Assembly (NCBI GenBank): GCA_003427395.1
Contig: BFEA01000353.1
Location: forward strand, 159,540 to 189,203
DNA length: 29,664 bases
Origin: Chara braunii
Taxonomy: Eukaryota; Streptophyta; Charophyceae; Charales; Characeae
Direction of reading: 5' to 3'
Shown here piece after piece: positions 9,733 through 19,719 of this stretch. Numbering within the stretch: the first letter of the stretch is position 1; every line of letters begins with the position of its first letter. Position numbers and translations under genes: made by a program. The notes below the pieces were generated by a model, which had not been told where the DNA came from, made no database searches, and saw only the letters and a program-made list of their open reading frames with translations.

Positions 9733-9914
9733 GGAGAGATAGCTGCGCACACCATGAGCTTATGTGTGTAATGTACAAGGAAATCGGCGTGTCCGTTTTG
9801 TATTCCCTAATGAAAATATCATCATTTCTTTGCATGGACAAGATACGTAACATCCATTCAGAACACTCACTTGTGTCGCCGCAACATCGAGATGGAAACT
9901 CTTGCAAGTTGGGT

Positions 9915-10181
9915 AGTGTTTCATTCAACCGCACATTGCAAAGTACAAAGGGTTGTTTCGAAAAAACATTCATTGCAAAAAGTCATTCAATCACACATTG
10001 CACAGTAGATGGAGGCATTCGGAAAATCGCAAATCACAGAACTACTAACACAGTTGCAAATTACCTGCAACTACTGTCACGTTGCAAATTACCTGCAACT
10101 ACTGTCATCGCAGTTAGATGCACTTTCACTTAAGTGGATTGCTCGGCATTCACACCATAAGTGTGAGTGGACTTGCACTTA
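9915..10181. repeat. Subrepeat block, CAACTACTG doublet and one dyad
   Basis: Units with CATTCAATCACACATTGCA and AAGTACAAAGGG match the subrepeats at 8915, 12990 and 14775. A 33-bp direct repeat (GTTGCAAATTACCTGCAACT, then ACTGTCA) occurs twice at about 10050 to 10107. A dyad copy (arms AAGTGTGAGT and ACTTGCACTT) lies at 10158 to 10181. Both arms carry the same symmetric substitution, so pairing is kept. Confidence 0.75.
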
Positions 10182-10344
10182 AATGGAGAGCTGGGTGAGC
10201 ACACCGACAGCGTTTAGACGGTCTACCCACGGCACGCAATAACATCTCCCAATGTTTACACGGTCTACCCATGTTTTCAAACACGTAAAACATAATGGAG
10301 CAACAAAATTTTTCCTGACGGCACGCAAAAACATCACTCAATGT

Positions 10345-11220
10345 TTACAATGTCAACCGATGACGACCGACCGTTGTGCACATGCGTTCATTGAAAGTTC
10401 GAACAGGCGACCCGAACGTAAGACACTGCGGCGCATTGACTGGAGCATCTTCCGCGAACATAGAAATGTATTTCATGTGGACGAACCCGGTCCTTCCGGC
10501 CAGAGACCTGCCTATAACGTCCCGTATAGAGGACGCATGAGCTTCAACCTCATGCCATGCGTCCACGTCGTCCACCTTACCCCCGTTTACCAAATCCCAT
10601 GTCCCTTCGAATTCTCTTGTGACCAAACCCATCTCGTCTCTCCCGATGTGTAACTCGTTCCTGGACACGTAGACCACAGCGTCAGTCAAGGTCCTATTCC
10701 GATTCGAACACGCGACACAAAGGACCCTAGATAAGAATAACATCCCGAGACGCAATCTAACACAGCAATAGGAAACTACTCAAGGCAACAGCCCTTGAGA
10801 GTGCAACGGGTACTCATCGAGGAACTCGGAATGTCGTGCACAGGCAAGCAACTCGTGTTTCAGCGCACGGGACCATGTGCGCGGCGAAGCAGTCACGACG
10901 TTGCAGGCCAGCACATTGTGATGACGAGCAATATTCAGTTTTCCACTCAAGTGACGGCACCGAACTGAACCGAGCACAGCTCCGGGCACGAGAATAAAAC
11001 TCCCGCACTCGCACATATTTGCGAACTTGTAGTCGTCCGCCCTCGGGCAGTCCCTGAGCATTTTGTCCCACTGGTGCTTTTTCCACGAGTCCAGGGGAGG
11101 ATCAGTGAACGGGACGACCGTCATCCAAGGATCACACTCGAAGTCGTCTCTTGTCGCACCGTCAATAATAGTGGAGTCTCCACTGCCGGAGACGCGCAGC
11201 GAGCATGGCGGAAAAGGGTA
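10345..11220 (-). pseudogene. Damaged paralog of the 314-codon gene family
   Basis: Read on the minus strand, one frame runs from about 11220 to 10345 with a single internal TGA at 10780. The frame before the stop (D-P-W-M-T-V-V-P-F ... S-P-R-T-W ... A-C-A-R-H) and after it (R-V-L-C-V-A-C-S ... V-S-R-N-E-L-H-I-G ... H-M-K-Y-I-S-M-F) both align end to end with the intact protein at 13201 to 14145, at roughly 40 to 50 percent identity by eye. At the stop the paralog has Gln within S-P-Q-A-V-S-Y. Near the start another in-frame stop, TAG at 11221, precedes the conserved Y-P-F-P-P. I therefore call it a pseudogene. The family is unknown to me. Cys and Arg/His-rich clusters are conserved, but no catalytic signature is evident. 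Confidence 0.65.
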
Positions 11221-11404
11221 CTATGCCATGCGCTCACGCCAAAGACCCGGCGTCATCCACTCCGAGATGGCCATCGCGATCGGCAAACGTCCTGCATGGC
11301 ACAATGAAAAAAATCAGCGAATGCATACACCCAACTCACAGGGAAAGAAAATAACCATGCCCCCGAAGGATGTCCGTCGAAACTCCGATGACGGGCGTCT
11401 TGTT

Positions 11405-11408
11405 CACT

Positions 11409-11474
<66 letters not shown>

Positions 11475-11503
11475 AGTTGAACAGCGAGTCAATTCGCAGT
11501 TAT
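11405..11503. repeat. GA microsatellite followed by a dyad copy
   Basis: A pure GA tract (about 11412 to 11472) runs into GTTGAACAGCGAGTCAATTCG. This is a dyad of the TGCGARTNARYTCGCA type, followed by ATCGGTGTTCGACAGAG exactly as in the copy at 7553. The GA tract therefore sits at the edge of a repeated module and not in random DNA. Confidence 0.8.
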
Positions 11504-11589
11504 CGGTGTTCGACAGAGCACCTTAAGGAAGTGTCAAACAGTCATTGGTCGTGTTGCCGGATTGCCATTTGCACTCGGAAGGGAACTTT

Positions 11590-11765
11590 GATGTTAGGTT
11601 GATGTCAGGTCGTGATCTGTTTGGTGGCTGACCACCTTCAAGAAGTGGCAGACCACCTTCAAGAAGTGTCAAGCAGTCATTGGTGATAGCTGTGTATTTG
11701 GTTCCCGCAGGTTATCAGTTGTCGGTGCGGATTGCCATTAGCACTCTTACGGAATTTGCATGCCC
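11590..11765. repeat. GATCTGTTTGG module with an 18-bp internal duplication
   Basis: This is the third copy of the module seen at 7287 and 7625. Here GACCACCTTCAAGAAGTG is directly duplicated (about 11630 and 11652). Short open frames on both strands are not supported as genes. Confidence 0.65.
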
Positions 11766-11970
11766 GCAGCGTGTGAGGTCCTTCTGTGGGATGCATCCGA
11801 GACACGAATGTATCCAGCGGGGGCCAACAGTACAACATGTATGCAACGCCGAGCACCCATCGGCATGTATACAAGCAATGGAAGTGATCACGAGCCTTCT
11901 GCATCGGTAGAAATGACCACCCTCACGAAGTGCNAAACAGTCGGCGNTCAGAGCTCTCTAGTGCTAAAAG

Positions 11971-12512
11971 CATTCTTAGGGGACCTTGCGGTCGTGTTCA
12001 GAACTTATTGGCGTAGCACTAGATGCTCACCAAACAGTTTTGGATGTCGATTGTGTCGACACATCATATGATGCTTACAAGCAAGTAGTGGCTGATTTCA
12101 GGACCTTCTACCTAGTGTGGATCTTTGAGAGCAGATTTGACGCAATCCACTGTTAGATCCATTTGCGGAGAGGGGGACCTGTTATCCTGTCGTTGTTTAC
12201 TGTAGTCATTACGTGGGAATCGACGACGTAAGGAACCGAAAATGAACACTCTTAGGGGACTTTGCGGCCGTGTTTGGAACTTGTTGGCGTAGCACTAGAT
12301 GCTCACCAAGCAGTTGTGGATGTCGGTTATATCGACACATCATATAATGCCTTACAAGCGAACAGTGGTCGGATTCCGGCCTCCATCCCCGGTGTAGATC
12401 TATGAGAGCAGATTTGACGCAATCCACCGTTAGATCCACATCGGAGACGCGGACCGGTCATCATGTCGTGGTTCAGTGTAGTCATCATGTGGGAGTCGAC
12501 AACGCAAGGACC
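11971..12512. repeat. Tandem duplication of about 275 bp
   Basis: The segment CTTAGGGGACCTTGCGG ... GTGGGAATCGACGACG ... AAGGA at 11971 to 12230 is repeated at 12246 to 12512 with roughly 80 percent identity by eye. Shared anchors are TTGGCGTAGCACTAGATGCT, GAGCAGATTTGACGCAATCC and TTAGATCCA. The two ambiguous bases of this region (11934 and 11947) lie just outside copy 1. No gene is supported. Confidence 0.85.
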
Positions 12513-12745
12513 GGACGATGTTCCAATTGGGACGTGCTCTTGCTTCGTGATGTGCAGGTGCTTACCGACGGTGCGTTCGTTCCCCTCCTTGACATGAGCA
12601 TCTTTTTATCGAAAACATGCATGCATCGCAACACATGAAGATGAGAGATCGAAACATTTGCAAAGTCACTATTGTGAAAGTCGGGAGAGAAGGAGAGAGG
12701 GAAACATTCGCAGGTTGCCTGTCGTTTTTGTAAAGGTCAAGTTGA
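12513..12745. other. Spacer with a short segment shared with 14.6 kb
   Basis: The segment CCCCTCCTTGACATGA...CATCTTTTTATCG...GAAGATGAGAGATCGAAAC at 12592 to 12660 matches 14627 to 14700, which supports a common module. I see no gene. Confidence 0.5.
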
Positions 12746-12749
12746 AGCA

Positions 12750-13105
12750 AAGTGCGAGTGAACTCTTACTTAAGTGAATTACTCGGGGTTCACAGCAGAA
12801 GTGCGAATGAACTCGCACTTAGATGGAGAAGCAGGTGTGCACACCATCAGCATGATGATTTATCATGGATATTGGCTTGTCATTTGTATATTCCGGGGTG
12901 AAAATATCATAAAATCTTTGCATGGACAAGAAACATAAGATCTGTTCATAACATGAACTCTACCTTTTGTTTTCGTAAAGGTCAAGTTGTACACCGCACG
13001 GAGAGTTTCGAAAAATCGTTCAATGCAAAAAAAAACATTTAACAGCACATTGAGCACAACGGTGTTTTCAAAAACCATTCACTGCACAGCACACAGAGGC
13101 TACAT
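12750..13105. repeat. Dyad pair and subrepeat block 3' of the intact gene
   Basis: Dyads lie at about 12750 and 12799. The second has arms AAGTGCGAAT and ACTCGCACTT, a one-sided change. They carry the same CTCGGGGTTCACA and AGATGGAGAAGCAGGTG flanks as the 9.4 to 9.7 kb cluster. Then follow TGAAAATATCAT-AAATCTTTGCATGGACAAG and the CATTCACTGCACAGCACACAGAGGC subrepeats. Confidence 0.8.
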
Positions 13106-13200
13106 ACATGCAACTACTGCCTCTCACACCTTTCTTTACTACTTCATATCTACCATTTTCGGCTTCACACATGCCTTCCACACCTCCCGCTCCTTTCACC

Positions 13201-14145
13201 TTAAACACAAGGTCTGGCAACCAATCCGGATCTAGCCCGCGAACCGAGGCCATACATAGCACTCATTGAGGATCCATATACGTGGATCTGCGGTTCGTCG
13301 ACTGTTGCGTTCTCCGAAAATACGGACATGTATTTCATTCTAACAAACCCTCCCGGTCGTGCTAAGGAACTACCTTTACAGTCTCGTATGTCGGACACTT
13401 TCTCTTCCACCTCATGCCACAACGAAAAATATGTGACCTGGTCTGCTATCACTAAATTTGGCCACCCATCTACACCAAGACGCCCACGCATGGGCACAAA
13501 CTTGGACCCCTCAATTACCACCTCGTTGCGTGACACACGCACAACTGCATCGACGAGTTTCCTACTTTTGTCCGAACTAGCGACACATAGCACTCTCGCG
13601 AAATCAGATCCGGATACAGTCAACCGCACACAATAGTACGACACAGCCTGTGGAGAAAGCCTGGGGCAACAGAGTGGGTACTGCTTCAAGAATGGACAAT
13701 GACGAGCACATTCCACCAACTCTTGTTTCCTCGACCTTCCCCAAACTCGTGGCGAAGACCTGATGTAGTGGCAGTTGAGGCGACTGAAATAGCGGTTGAT
13801 GCATCGAACTGTTTTGCGCATACGGTTCAGCAGCTTGTGCTCAAGGACACCATCAGGCAGTGCAATGAGGTTCCCAAACTCTAACATGTTGGCAAACTTG
13901 TAATGGCTCACCCAAGGGCAGCCACTCTCCATCGTCTCCCAATTACCCTCGCACCAATCGTCGAGATGCCGGTTCAAGAACGGGACGACGGTCATCCACG
14001 GGTCCTCTTCGAAGTCCTCTTTGTTTGTTTCGTCGACCGAAATATGACTGTCACATCGCCGCACCGATTTCGCATAAGGAGGAAACGGTTCAGCTAAACG
14101 CATGTGCGTCTCGGGACGCATGCCCGTGCCTGTCCACGCTCTCAA
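13201..14145 (-). CDS. Intact unknown protein, 314 codons (start may be at 14103)
   Basis: This is the longest uninterrupted non-repetitive frame of its family. Three Met codons fall near the N-terminus. The damaged paralog at 10345 to 11220 aligns from M-R-L-A-E-P-F-P-P onward, so 14103 (about 300 residues) may be the true start. Conserved blocks between the two are D-P-W-M-T-V-V-P-F, Y-K-F-A-N-M, S-P-R-V-W-G-R, E-C-A-R-H-C-P-F-L, R-V-L-C-V-A-S-S, V-S-R-N-E-V-V-I and V-R-M-K-Y-M-S-V-F. There is no signal peptide or clear membrane helix. Differences fall mainly between these blocks, which suggests past selection on the protein. I do not recognise the fold. The gene sits inside a repeated module with dyads downstream and upstream, so mobile-element origin is likely. 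Confidence 0.6.
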   Translation of the reverse strand: MRAWTGTGMRPETHMRLAEPFPPYAKSVRRCDSHISVDETNKEDFEEDPWMTVVPFLNRHLDDWCEGNWETMESGCPWVSHYKFANMLEFGNLIALPDGVLEHKLLNRMRKTVRCINRYFSRLNCHYIRSSPRVWGRSRKQELVECARHCPFLKQYPLCCPRLSPQAVSYYCVRLTVSGSDFARVLCVASSDKSRKLVDAVVRVSRNEVVIEGSKFVPMRGRLGVDGWPNLVIADQVTYFSLWHEVEEKVSDIRDCKGSSLARPGGFVRMKYMSVFSENATVDEPQIHVYGSSMSAMYGLGSRARSGLVARPCV

Positions 14146-14440
14146 CGACGTTATGCACCCTACACATCACACACACATATCAAACGACACATACGGACAT
14201 GTAAACACTCGTAAATAAAGTCGGCAAATGATAACTCCCCTCGTGAGGCGTACACCCAGTCGTCAGGTCCCTAACTGAGTATTCACAAGGTTTCTACATA
14301 CTTTGAAGTACAGGTACTACACTACCAGACGAGCATGCAACTTTGCCCCATGTGTTCGTGTAACTGACTTTTTTTTCCCCTAATCAAACGACATTTTCTT
14401 AATTCTTAACTCCCACTGATGGTACATGCCTATCTAAGGT
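14146..14440. other. Spacer upstream of the intact minus-strand gene
   Basis: The segment GGCAAATGATAACTCCCCT-GTGAGGC at about 14222 is shared with GGCAAATGACAAGTCCCCT-GTGAGGC at about 9303, another sign of the repeated module. No clear TATA box was identified. Confidence 0.4.
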
Positions 14441-15010
14441 AAGTGCGAGTCAACTCTCACTTGAGTTCATCACTCGGGGTTCACACAACAAGTCCGAGTG
14501 AACTCGCACTTAGATGGAAAACTAGGTGCGCACACCATACGCGTGGTGATTTAATGTGAACGTTTGCATGGACAAATCGACAACATCGATTCATAACATT
14601 CAGTCTTGTCATCGTAAACAACGATCCCCTCCTTCACATGACCATCTTTTCAGTGAAAATATACATGCATGCCATAACATGAAGATGAGAGATCGAAACT
14701 CTTGCAACATCAGAATTATGAAAGTCGGAGGGATGGAGAGAGGGTAACACTTGCAAGTTGCCTGTTGTTTTTCCAAGGTCAATGCAAAAAAATCATTCAA
14801 TCGCAAATTGCAAAGTACACAGACGCGTTCCAAAAATCATTCAATGCAAGAAAATGTTCAATCCCACATTGCAAAGTACACAAAGGCTTTCCAGAAATCA
14901 CAAAGTACATGGAGCTTTTCCAAAAATCATTGAAGCACACGTTCTAAGGTACATGTAGACTTTCCAAATGTCATTCAAGGCCACGTCGTACAGTCTACAT
15001 GACATGCTCT
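14441..15010. repeat. Fourth module copy: two dyads plus subrepeats, no gene
   Basis: Dyads lie at about 14441 (arms AAGTGCGAGT and ACTCTCACTT) and 14490 (AAGTCCGAGT and ACTCGCACTT) with the usual CTCGGGGTTCACAC and AGATGGA flanks. At 14775 to 15000 at least five degenerate units beginning TTCCAAAAATCATTCAA and ending in AAGTACAC follow in tandem. No member of the minus-strand gene family follows, so the unit either lost its gene or never had one. Confidence 0.75.
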
Positions 15011-15231
15011 CATCCATACGAAATGATTTCGAAAAGTCTACATGACACGCCCTCGTTGCCAGATCCACGAGTCGTCGAACACAGGCCCTACGTGCTACGG
15101 TCACGCCGAACAGAAGCTCAACCAAAACAAAACACAAGCCGAAAAGTTCTACATTACACTTGGAAATAACCATGCCTTACCTCAAATACATACATGTCGA
15201 ACACAAGTTCAACGAAAGTCCTACACAAAAA

Positions 15232-15795
15232 CTGATTGAAGCCGAAGACCCACACAAACGCTGACTCGTGCCAAAGTGCCACATTAGACAAAAGTTCATC
15301 CAAGCCCGACACGATGTTCACCTGCCTACACAAGATCCATACAGAAGCTCTTAGATATGGCCAGACTCATCACAAGGTGGTAAATGCAAGTCTATTCACA
15401 TATGGAATCCGAATACCCTGATACGATCACTATCTTCGTATCATGAGTCGCATGAAAACAGTCAATACAATCTCCATGGTAGTAGCATGTACAGTTGATT
15501 TAAGCCGAAGACGTACACAAACGCTGATTCGTGCCGAAGTCATGCAATAGACAAAAACTCATCCAAGCCCGACACGATGTTCACCTGCATACACAAGTCC
15601 CACACAGAAGCTCATCCAAGCCCCACACGATGTCCACACTGTGATACGGCCCGACCCTTCGCAAAAGGCATGAGGTGATAAATGCGAGTCTATTTGCATA
15701 TGGAATCCAAATATGCAGAGACGATGACTATCTTCGTATCATGCGTCGCGCGAAAAGAGTTGGTACGATCTCCATGGTAGCAGCAAGTACAGTCT
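15232..15795. repeat. Tandem duplication, units of about 262 and 300 bp
   Basis: From AAGCCGAAGAC-CACACAAACGCTGA to TCTCCATGGTAG-AGCA-GTACAGT the segment occurs at 15232 to 15492 and again at 15494 to 15795. Unit 2 carries an extra internal duplication of CTCATCCAAGCCC-ACACGATGT. Both contain ACTATCTTCGTATCATG. No gene is supported. Confidence 0.85.
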
Positions 15796-16153
15796 TCGAG
15801 TAGGCTGCCGCGATGGTCGTCGTTGTGGTCGTCTATGTCGAAATCGATGACCAGCGATTTGCTTTTGGAATTCAGGCCTGAAGATCTAATTTCATATTTC
15901 GCAAGTCGCGCACGAGTATATCTCTTAAAATTCAATTCAAATTGGTCGAGTTACAAATTTGGAACGGAAAACGGGCTCCCCAGAACGGCGGACTGCCACT
16001 ATCTTCTCTCCGTAGAAAGCCAAACACTCATCATCTTCTGGGACCGGAAGGTGGCGTTATCCGAGAATCCCAGTGTTGCCAACCCACTCATCTGCGCCGA
16101 CAACCGTCGTCTGCATTCAACGAAATTCAATGGGATGTACCCGTAGTGCGAGT
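15796..16153. other. Spacer downstream of the first D-C-P-Y-C-D paralog, nothing firm
   Basis: Short open frames exist on both strands (up to 107 codons), but none aligns with any other frame in the window and none shows a motif I recognise. No repeat copy was noticed here. Confidence 0.4.
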
Positions 16154-17061
16154 CTAACGCCGGTGGTGTAGATGCGGATGTCCAACATCGCAGTAAGGGC
16201 AGTCGCACACATATCTCATCTTTCCGTTGCGCACTATCACATCCCGAGGTCCTGAGGCTGAATAATCCAGACGACGGTAAACAGCTCGCAATTCGTTGTC
16301 CTTATGTTTGACTGTGAAATTTATTTCGTCGCAGCTATGGAAGAGGTAGTGAAGTTGTTGGTGCACCAAACAATCAACCCGCAAATCCAGCTCATCTTTG
16401 AGTGCTTGATCTATGGCTAGCCTGTTTTTGAACCGCGCAAGGGAACCAGTAGGGTCGGATGTGTGAAACGCTTGAAAAGAAGTGAGTTTGACACCGTGAA
16501 ATTCCTCCATTGCGAGAAATAGAGCTCTCATTCGTCGACCTTCCACCTTCACGGCAGTGAAGAGCGTCACGACTGTGGTGCCACGATTACACACCCTCAC
16601 TCGACCGAAGTAGTCAATGATCACCGCGCCGACTTCGTCGGTTCGCCGAGGCAAAACCAGGCACACAGTTTTTGATGCAACTTGTCCAACGACGTCCACT
16701 TTTGTTTCTCACATAGAATGTGTCATGCTTCAACCATCTCAGAAGTTTGGACGGGCTCCTCTTCGACGGCTTCCCTCTTCAGAATTGACTCCAACCCGAT
16801 AGGGTATGCGTGTACATCCTTTATCAGAGTGTACAGGTACCAAAAGTTCAACCCTGCATCACGGCAAATCCGAAGGTGTCCTTCTTCCGCACTTTGCCAC
16901 GAAGGGATTTCCCCGTCGGGGGCAACATCATTTTCGAGGTGCAGGTAGTTACGGTCCACACTAGAACGCCCAATGTCTTCAGAAATATTCTTTGACAAAA
17001 TGATCAGATCGATGTCCTGCGCTGAGGACTTCGTACTCCATGACGAAGTACCGATATCCAT
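16154..17061 (-). pseudogene. Unknown protein, paralog 1 of a tandem pair (C-terminal C-D-C-P-Y-C-D)
   Basis: Two minus-strand frames make one gene. The upstream frame (17061 to 16723) contains D-I-D-L-I-I-L-S-K, R-N-Y-L-H and F-W-Y-L-Y, then a TGA at 16723. Beyond the TGA, the same frame continues to K-L-C-A-W-F-C-L-G-E-P, which aligns with K-L-C-A-W-Y-C-I-G-K-P of the neighbour. The TGA therefore replaces the Trp of M-V-D-S-W there. A one-base shift then moves to the frame 16699 to 16154, with V-I-I-D-Y-F-G-R-V, R-M-R-A-L-F-L and C-D-C-P-Y-C-D. The terminal Cys pair could bind a metal, but the family is unknown to me. The 5' end is uncertain; similar N-terminal sequence may continue past 17061 in another frame. 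Confidence 0.6.
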
Positions 17062-17067
17062 TCTGCA

Positions 17068-17550
17068 TCAGCGGAGAAACGCAAGGAAGAGCGTCAGTTG
17101 CGATTCTCCCGAGTGCATAAAAAAAAACCTGGTGCATAAGCAAGAAACACAGGATCTTGATGTGCACGAAAGGGTTCGATAACTGAGAATTGGTTCGCTC
17201 TTCGGATGCGAGTGCAAGTTCTACAATCGCCGTTTAATCTCGACCTTTTTTCTACACGTCGTTCATGTGGTTCGATAAGTGAGACTAGATCCGCACTTCG
17301 CAAGCGAGCGCAAGTCCTGCAACCACCTCTTGATCTCGACTCATTTGCAACACATCATTCGTGTGGAACGGTCAGACCACTCTACTATTAAGGACCACGG
17401 AGTGGAAAAAGTGACAACAATGACTAGTTAGCTCAGACTAATGTGAACAACACGGTCGTCGATGAACCGCGAGGTTTTCCTATGAGTACAGCAGCAAAGT
17501 GCGAACTAACTCGTAGTTGTGGAAATCCCCAAATAGGAAGGCTCACATAG
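17068..17550. repeat. 98-bp tandem duplication and one dyad between the paralogs
   Basis: The segment GTTCGATAA-TGAGA ... AAGTNCTNCAA ... TTGATCTCGAC occurs at about 17172 to 17265 and 17268 to 17365. A dyad of the TGCGARTNARYTCGCA type (AAGTGCGAACTAACTCGTA) lies at 17497 to 17519, upstream of paralog 1 and just downstream of paralog 2. Confidence 0.65.
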
Positions 17551-17554
17551 CAGG

Positions 17555-18455
17555 TCAGGGCGACTGGCGTCCATCGTCACAATAAGGACAGTCGTAGATC
17601 TGTCTCCGCCTACCACCTACGAATTCCAATGTTTTGACACCCAAACGGTGATGCGAAACTTTTCGTAGAGTGTAGTCATTGTAGTTGTCCTTGTGTTCCA
17701 AAGTGAAGAATTTATCCTCACATAATCCGAAAAGGAAGTGAAGTTGGGCATGCACCAAACTGTCAACCTTTAGATTCAATTCTTTTTCGAGCGAATGATA
17801 TATTTCAAATCGCTCACAGAAGCGCTTCAGAGCACCCGCGGACGTGGGCTCGCGAAAGTCTTCCCTCACAAGGAAGAAAGCTCTCATTCGCTTACCACAG
17901 AGCTTGGCCGCTGTGAAAAGAGTTGGTACAGGGGTGCCATGGTTGAATAGACGAACTTGGCCATGGTAGTCAATGATCACAGGAAAACACAACTACGGTT
18001 TCCCGATGCAGTACCATGCGCAAAGTTTAGCACGTTGGTCGTCCATACAATCCCAGTTTTGTTCGAAGCGCGCCGAGTCCCAGGAATCTACCATATCCTC
18101 GACGTCGACCTTCTCTGCCTTACTGGATGGAACTTCCCAAAGTTGGACTTCTTCTAAACTCCAGTAAAGGTACCACATATTTGACCCTCTATCACGAACT
18201 ATTGTAGTTTGTCCACCAACAACACGTGTTTCAGGGGCAATGTAACCGTCGAGGCCGACCCCAGCTTCCATAATGCAGATAATCGCTGTCAAGAGTTACC
18301 GTTCCTCGTGCCCAAATGCATTTGTTCATGATGATAAGATCCCTGTCCACATTCTGGATCGAATACTTGCTCGCGTACGACGAGGTTTCGTAGAACGTTG
18401 TCTCGTATACAACGTCGCACGATGGTGTGTCGTCGTCATTCATCCTGCAGGACAA
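17555..18455 (-). pseudogene. Unknown protein, paralog 2 of the tandem pair (D-C-P-Y-C-D end)
   Basis: The minus-strand start is probably M-N-D-D-D-T-P-S at 18443. The frame 18455 to 18231 carries V-D-R-D-L-I-I-M-N-K and S-D-Y-L-H. It then shifts near 18270 into the frame 18292 to 17993 (M-W-Y-L-Y-W-S-L, V-D-S-W, C-A-W-Y-C-I-G-K-P), which meets a TAG at 17993. The same frame goes on to 17555 with V-I-I-D-Y-H-G-Q-V, R-M-R-A-F-F-L, E-L-N-L-K-V-D-S-L-V-H and Y-D-C-P-Y-C-D. Every block has a counterpart in paralog 1, in the same order and about 1.4 kb away, so the two are a tandem duplication. The breaks are at different places in the two copies, so they decayed independently. Dyads at 18458 and 18517 lie directly upstream. 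Confidence 0.6.
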
Positions 18456-18540
18456 GAAACCGAAATTAGTTCGCAGTTAACGTCGCGTCATTATCTTTGC
18501 GGAGTTCGTAGCTAACAAATCCGAATCGGTTCGCATTTAA
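18456..18540. repeat. Two dyad copies in the 85-bp gap between two genes
   Basis: CCGAAATTAGTTCGCA at about 18461 and CCGAATCGGTTCGCA at about 18521 both keep the right arm TTCGCA. The gap between the end of the transposase-like gene (18541) and the probable start of paralog 2 (18443 to 18455) is almost entirely made of these copies. Confidence 0.65.
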
Positions 18541-19719
18541 CTAAACGGGCACGTCGGACGGACCGGAAAGACAGTCATCCCCCAAGGCCACAAGCGCTTT
18601 CTCGCAAACGGATGTCGATATTGTAAGGTATGTCACGAATTTGCTCTCATCCGTCCCTTTGCGAAAGGGTCTTCTCCACGAATAAGCCACGGTTTCGGCG
18701 CGTTGCCATTGTTCCTCGTCCGAAGTGGAAAGTTTCCACCTCTTCGTCCAAGCACCGGGGTACCTTTGGCGAAGATCGGACGAGTGACCTGTAGGCACCC
18801 ACCACTGTATACATAAACAACCGAAATGAGGTGAGGAACGGTCGTCCACAACCTCAGACTGTGCTCTGCCAACCCAGAACGGGATACCTTGAGACAGTTC
18901 CTCATCGGGCGGCCTAACAATCAGAAAATCACCTTTGTTTATATGGCGCGGAGGGTTGAAGTCCACTTTTGGACGGCCCTCCCTCAGTCCTACATATGTA
19001 TGCGAAGCCTCTGGCGAAGGAGGGTTGGTTTCTTGAACGTCATCCACAGTTTCGACTGATAGTAGCCAGAAGGCGTGAGGGTAGACATCGGGCTCCTTCG
19101 CCCCGACGACATCCTCTTCCTCACCCTCTCCCATCTCCTTTTTCTTTTCCTCTTCGATCATATCGTCCGCCTCGACGAAGATGGCTTTCCAGTAAGACAA
19201 AGCATCCTCCCACTTGTCGACCTCCTCCTTCCTATATGTCTGCCACATGTGTCTATGTTGTTCAAGGACTTCCAGGAATTTTTTGACACTGTCACAAGCC
19301 ATCCGAAAATCTTCTTTAACGACACGGGGAATAACACATGGTTGTGGAGGGGAGGTAGGGCCTGCATACTGCCCATCGACAACCGGGAACCAGTAAACTG
19401 GTCTGCCTTCTGGCATCCATTCCGCATCGGTGCAGTACTTTTTGTACACCATGACGGGACTGCCGTCATGCATGAAGAATTTGAAGAGATGCGGTTCCGA
19501 CACACTGACGATGCTTTTGTCGACGTATCGATCCACTACCCGGCGCCAATCGGCAATGTGATCGAGCTCAATGCACTTCGGTGGTATCTTGTGCGACGAC
19601 TGGATAAGCGAGAACAACTGCTTCATGATGTAAGCATCGTTGTCTTCCAGCTTTTTCGAGAAAACACTAAAAGTCGCGTCTATGTTGGTATGCGTGTGGC
19701 CAACGAGCATGAAGCCCAC
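18541..19719 (-). CDS. Longest surviving open frame of the transposase-like gene
   Basis: The 392-codon frame holds the G-H-T-H-T-N-I-D motif in its first twenty residues, a Glu/Lys-rich acidic stretch near residues 195 to 210, and the C-terminal module with G-D-F-L-I-V-R-P-P, P-F-W-V-G-R-A and C-I-Q-W-W-V-P. It is not a complete protein: the conserved D-G-M-D-Q, L-T-x-V-x-x-H-G and Q-A-D-N parts lie upstream in other frames. Confidence 0.5.
   Translation of the reverse strand: MGFMLVGHTHTNIDATFSVFSKKLEDNDAYIMKQLFSLIQSSHKIPPKCIELDHIADWRRVVDRYVDKSIVSVSEPHLFKFFMHDGSPVMVYKKYCTDAEWMPEGRPVYWFPVVDGQYAGPTSPPQPCVIPRVVKEDFRMACDSVKKFLEVLEQHRHMWQTYRKEEVDKWEDALSYWKAIFVEADDMIEEEKKKEMGEGEEEDVVGAKEPDVYPHAFWLLSVETVDDVQETNPPSPEASHTYVGLREGRPKVDFNPPRHINKGDFLIVRPPDEELSQGIPFWVGRAQSEVVDDRSSPHFGCLCIQWWVPTGHSSDLRQRYPGAWTKRWKLSTSDEEQWQRAETVAYSWRRPFRKGTDESKFVTYLTISTSVCEKALVALGDDCLSGPSDVPV

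Noticed and set aside
11253-11492. Minus-strand Leu/Ser-rich frame
   Set aside because: It is the reverse reading of the GA microsatellite at 11412 to 11472.
15690-16208. Short frames on both strands downstream of paralog 1
   Set aside because: None aligns with either paralog and no start, splice or motif evidence favours one of them.
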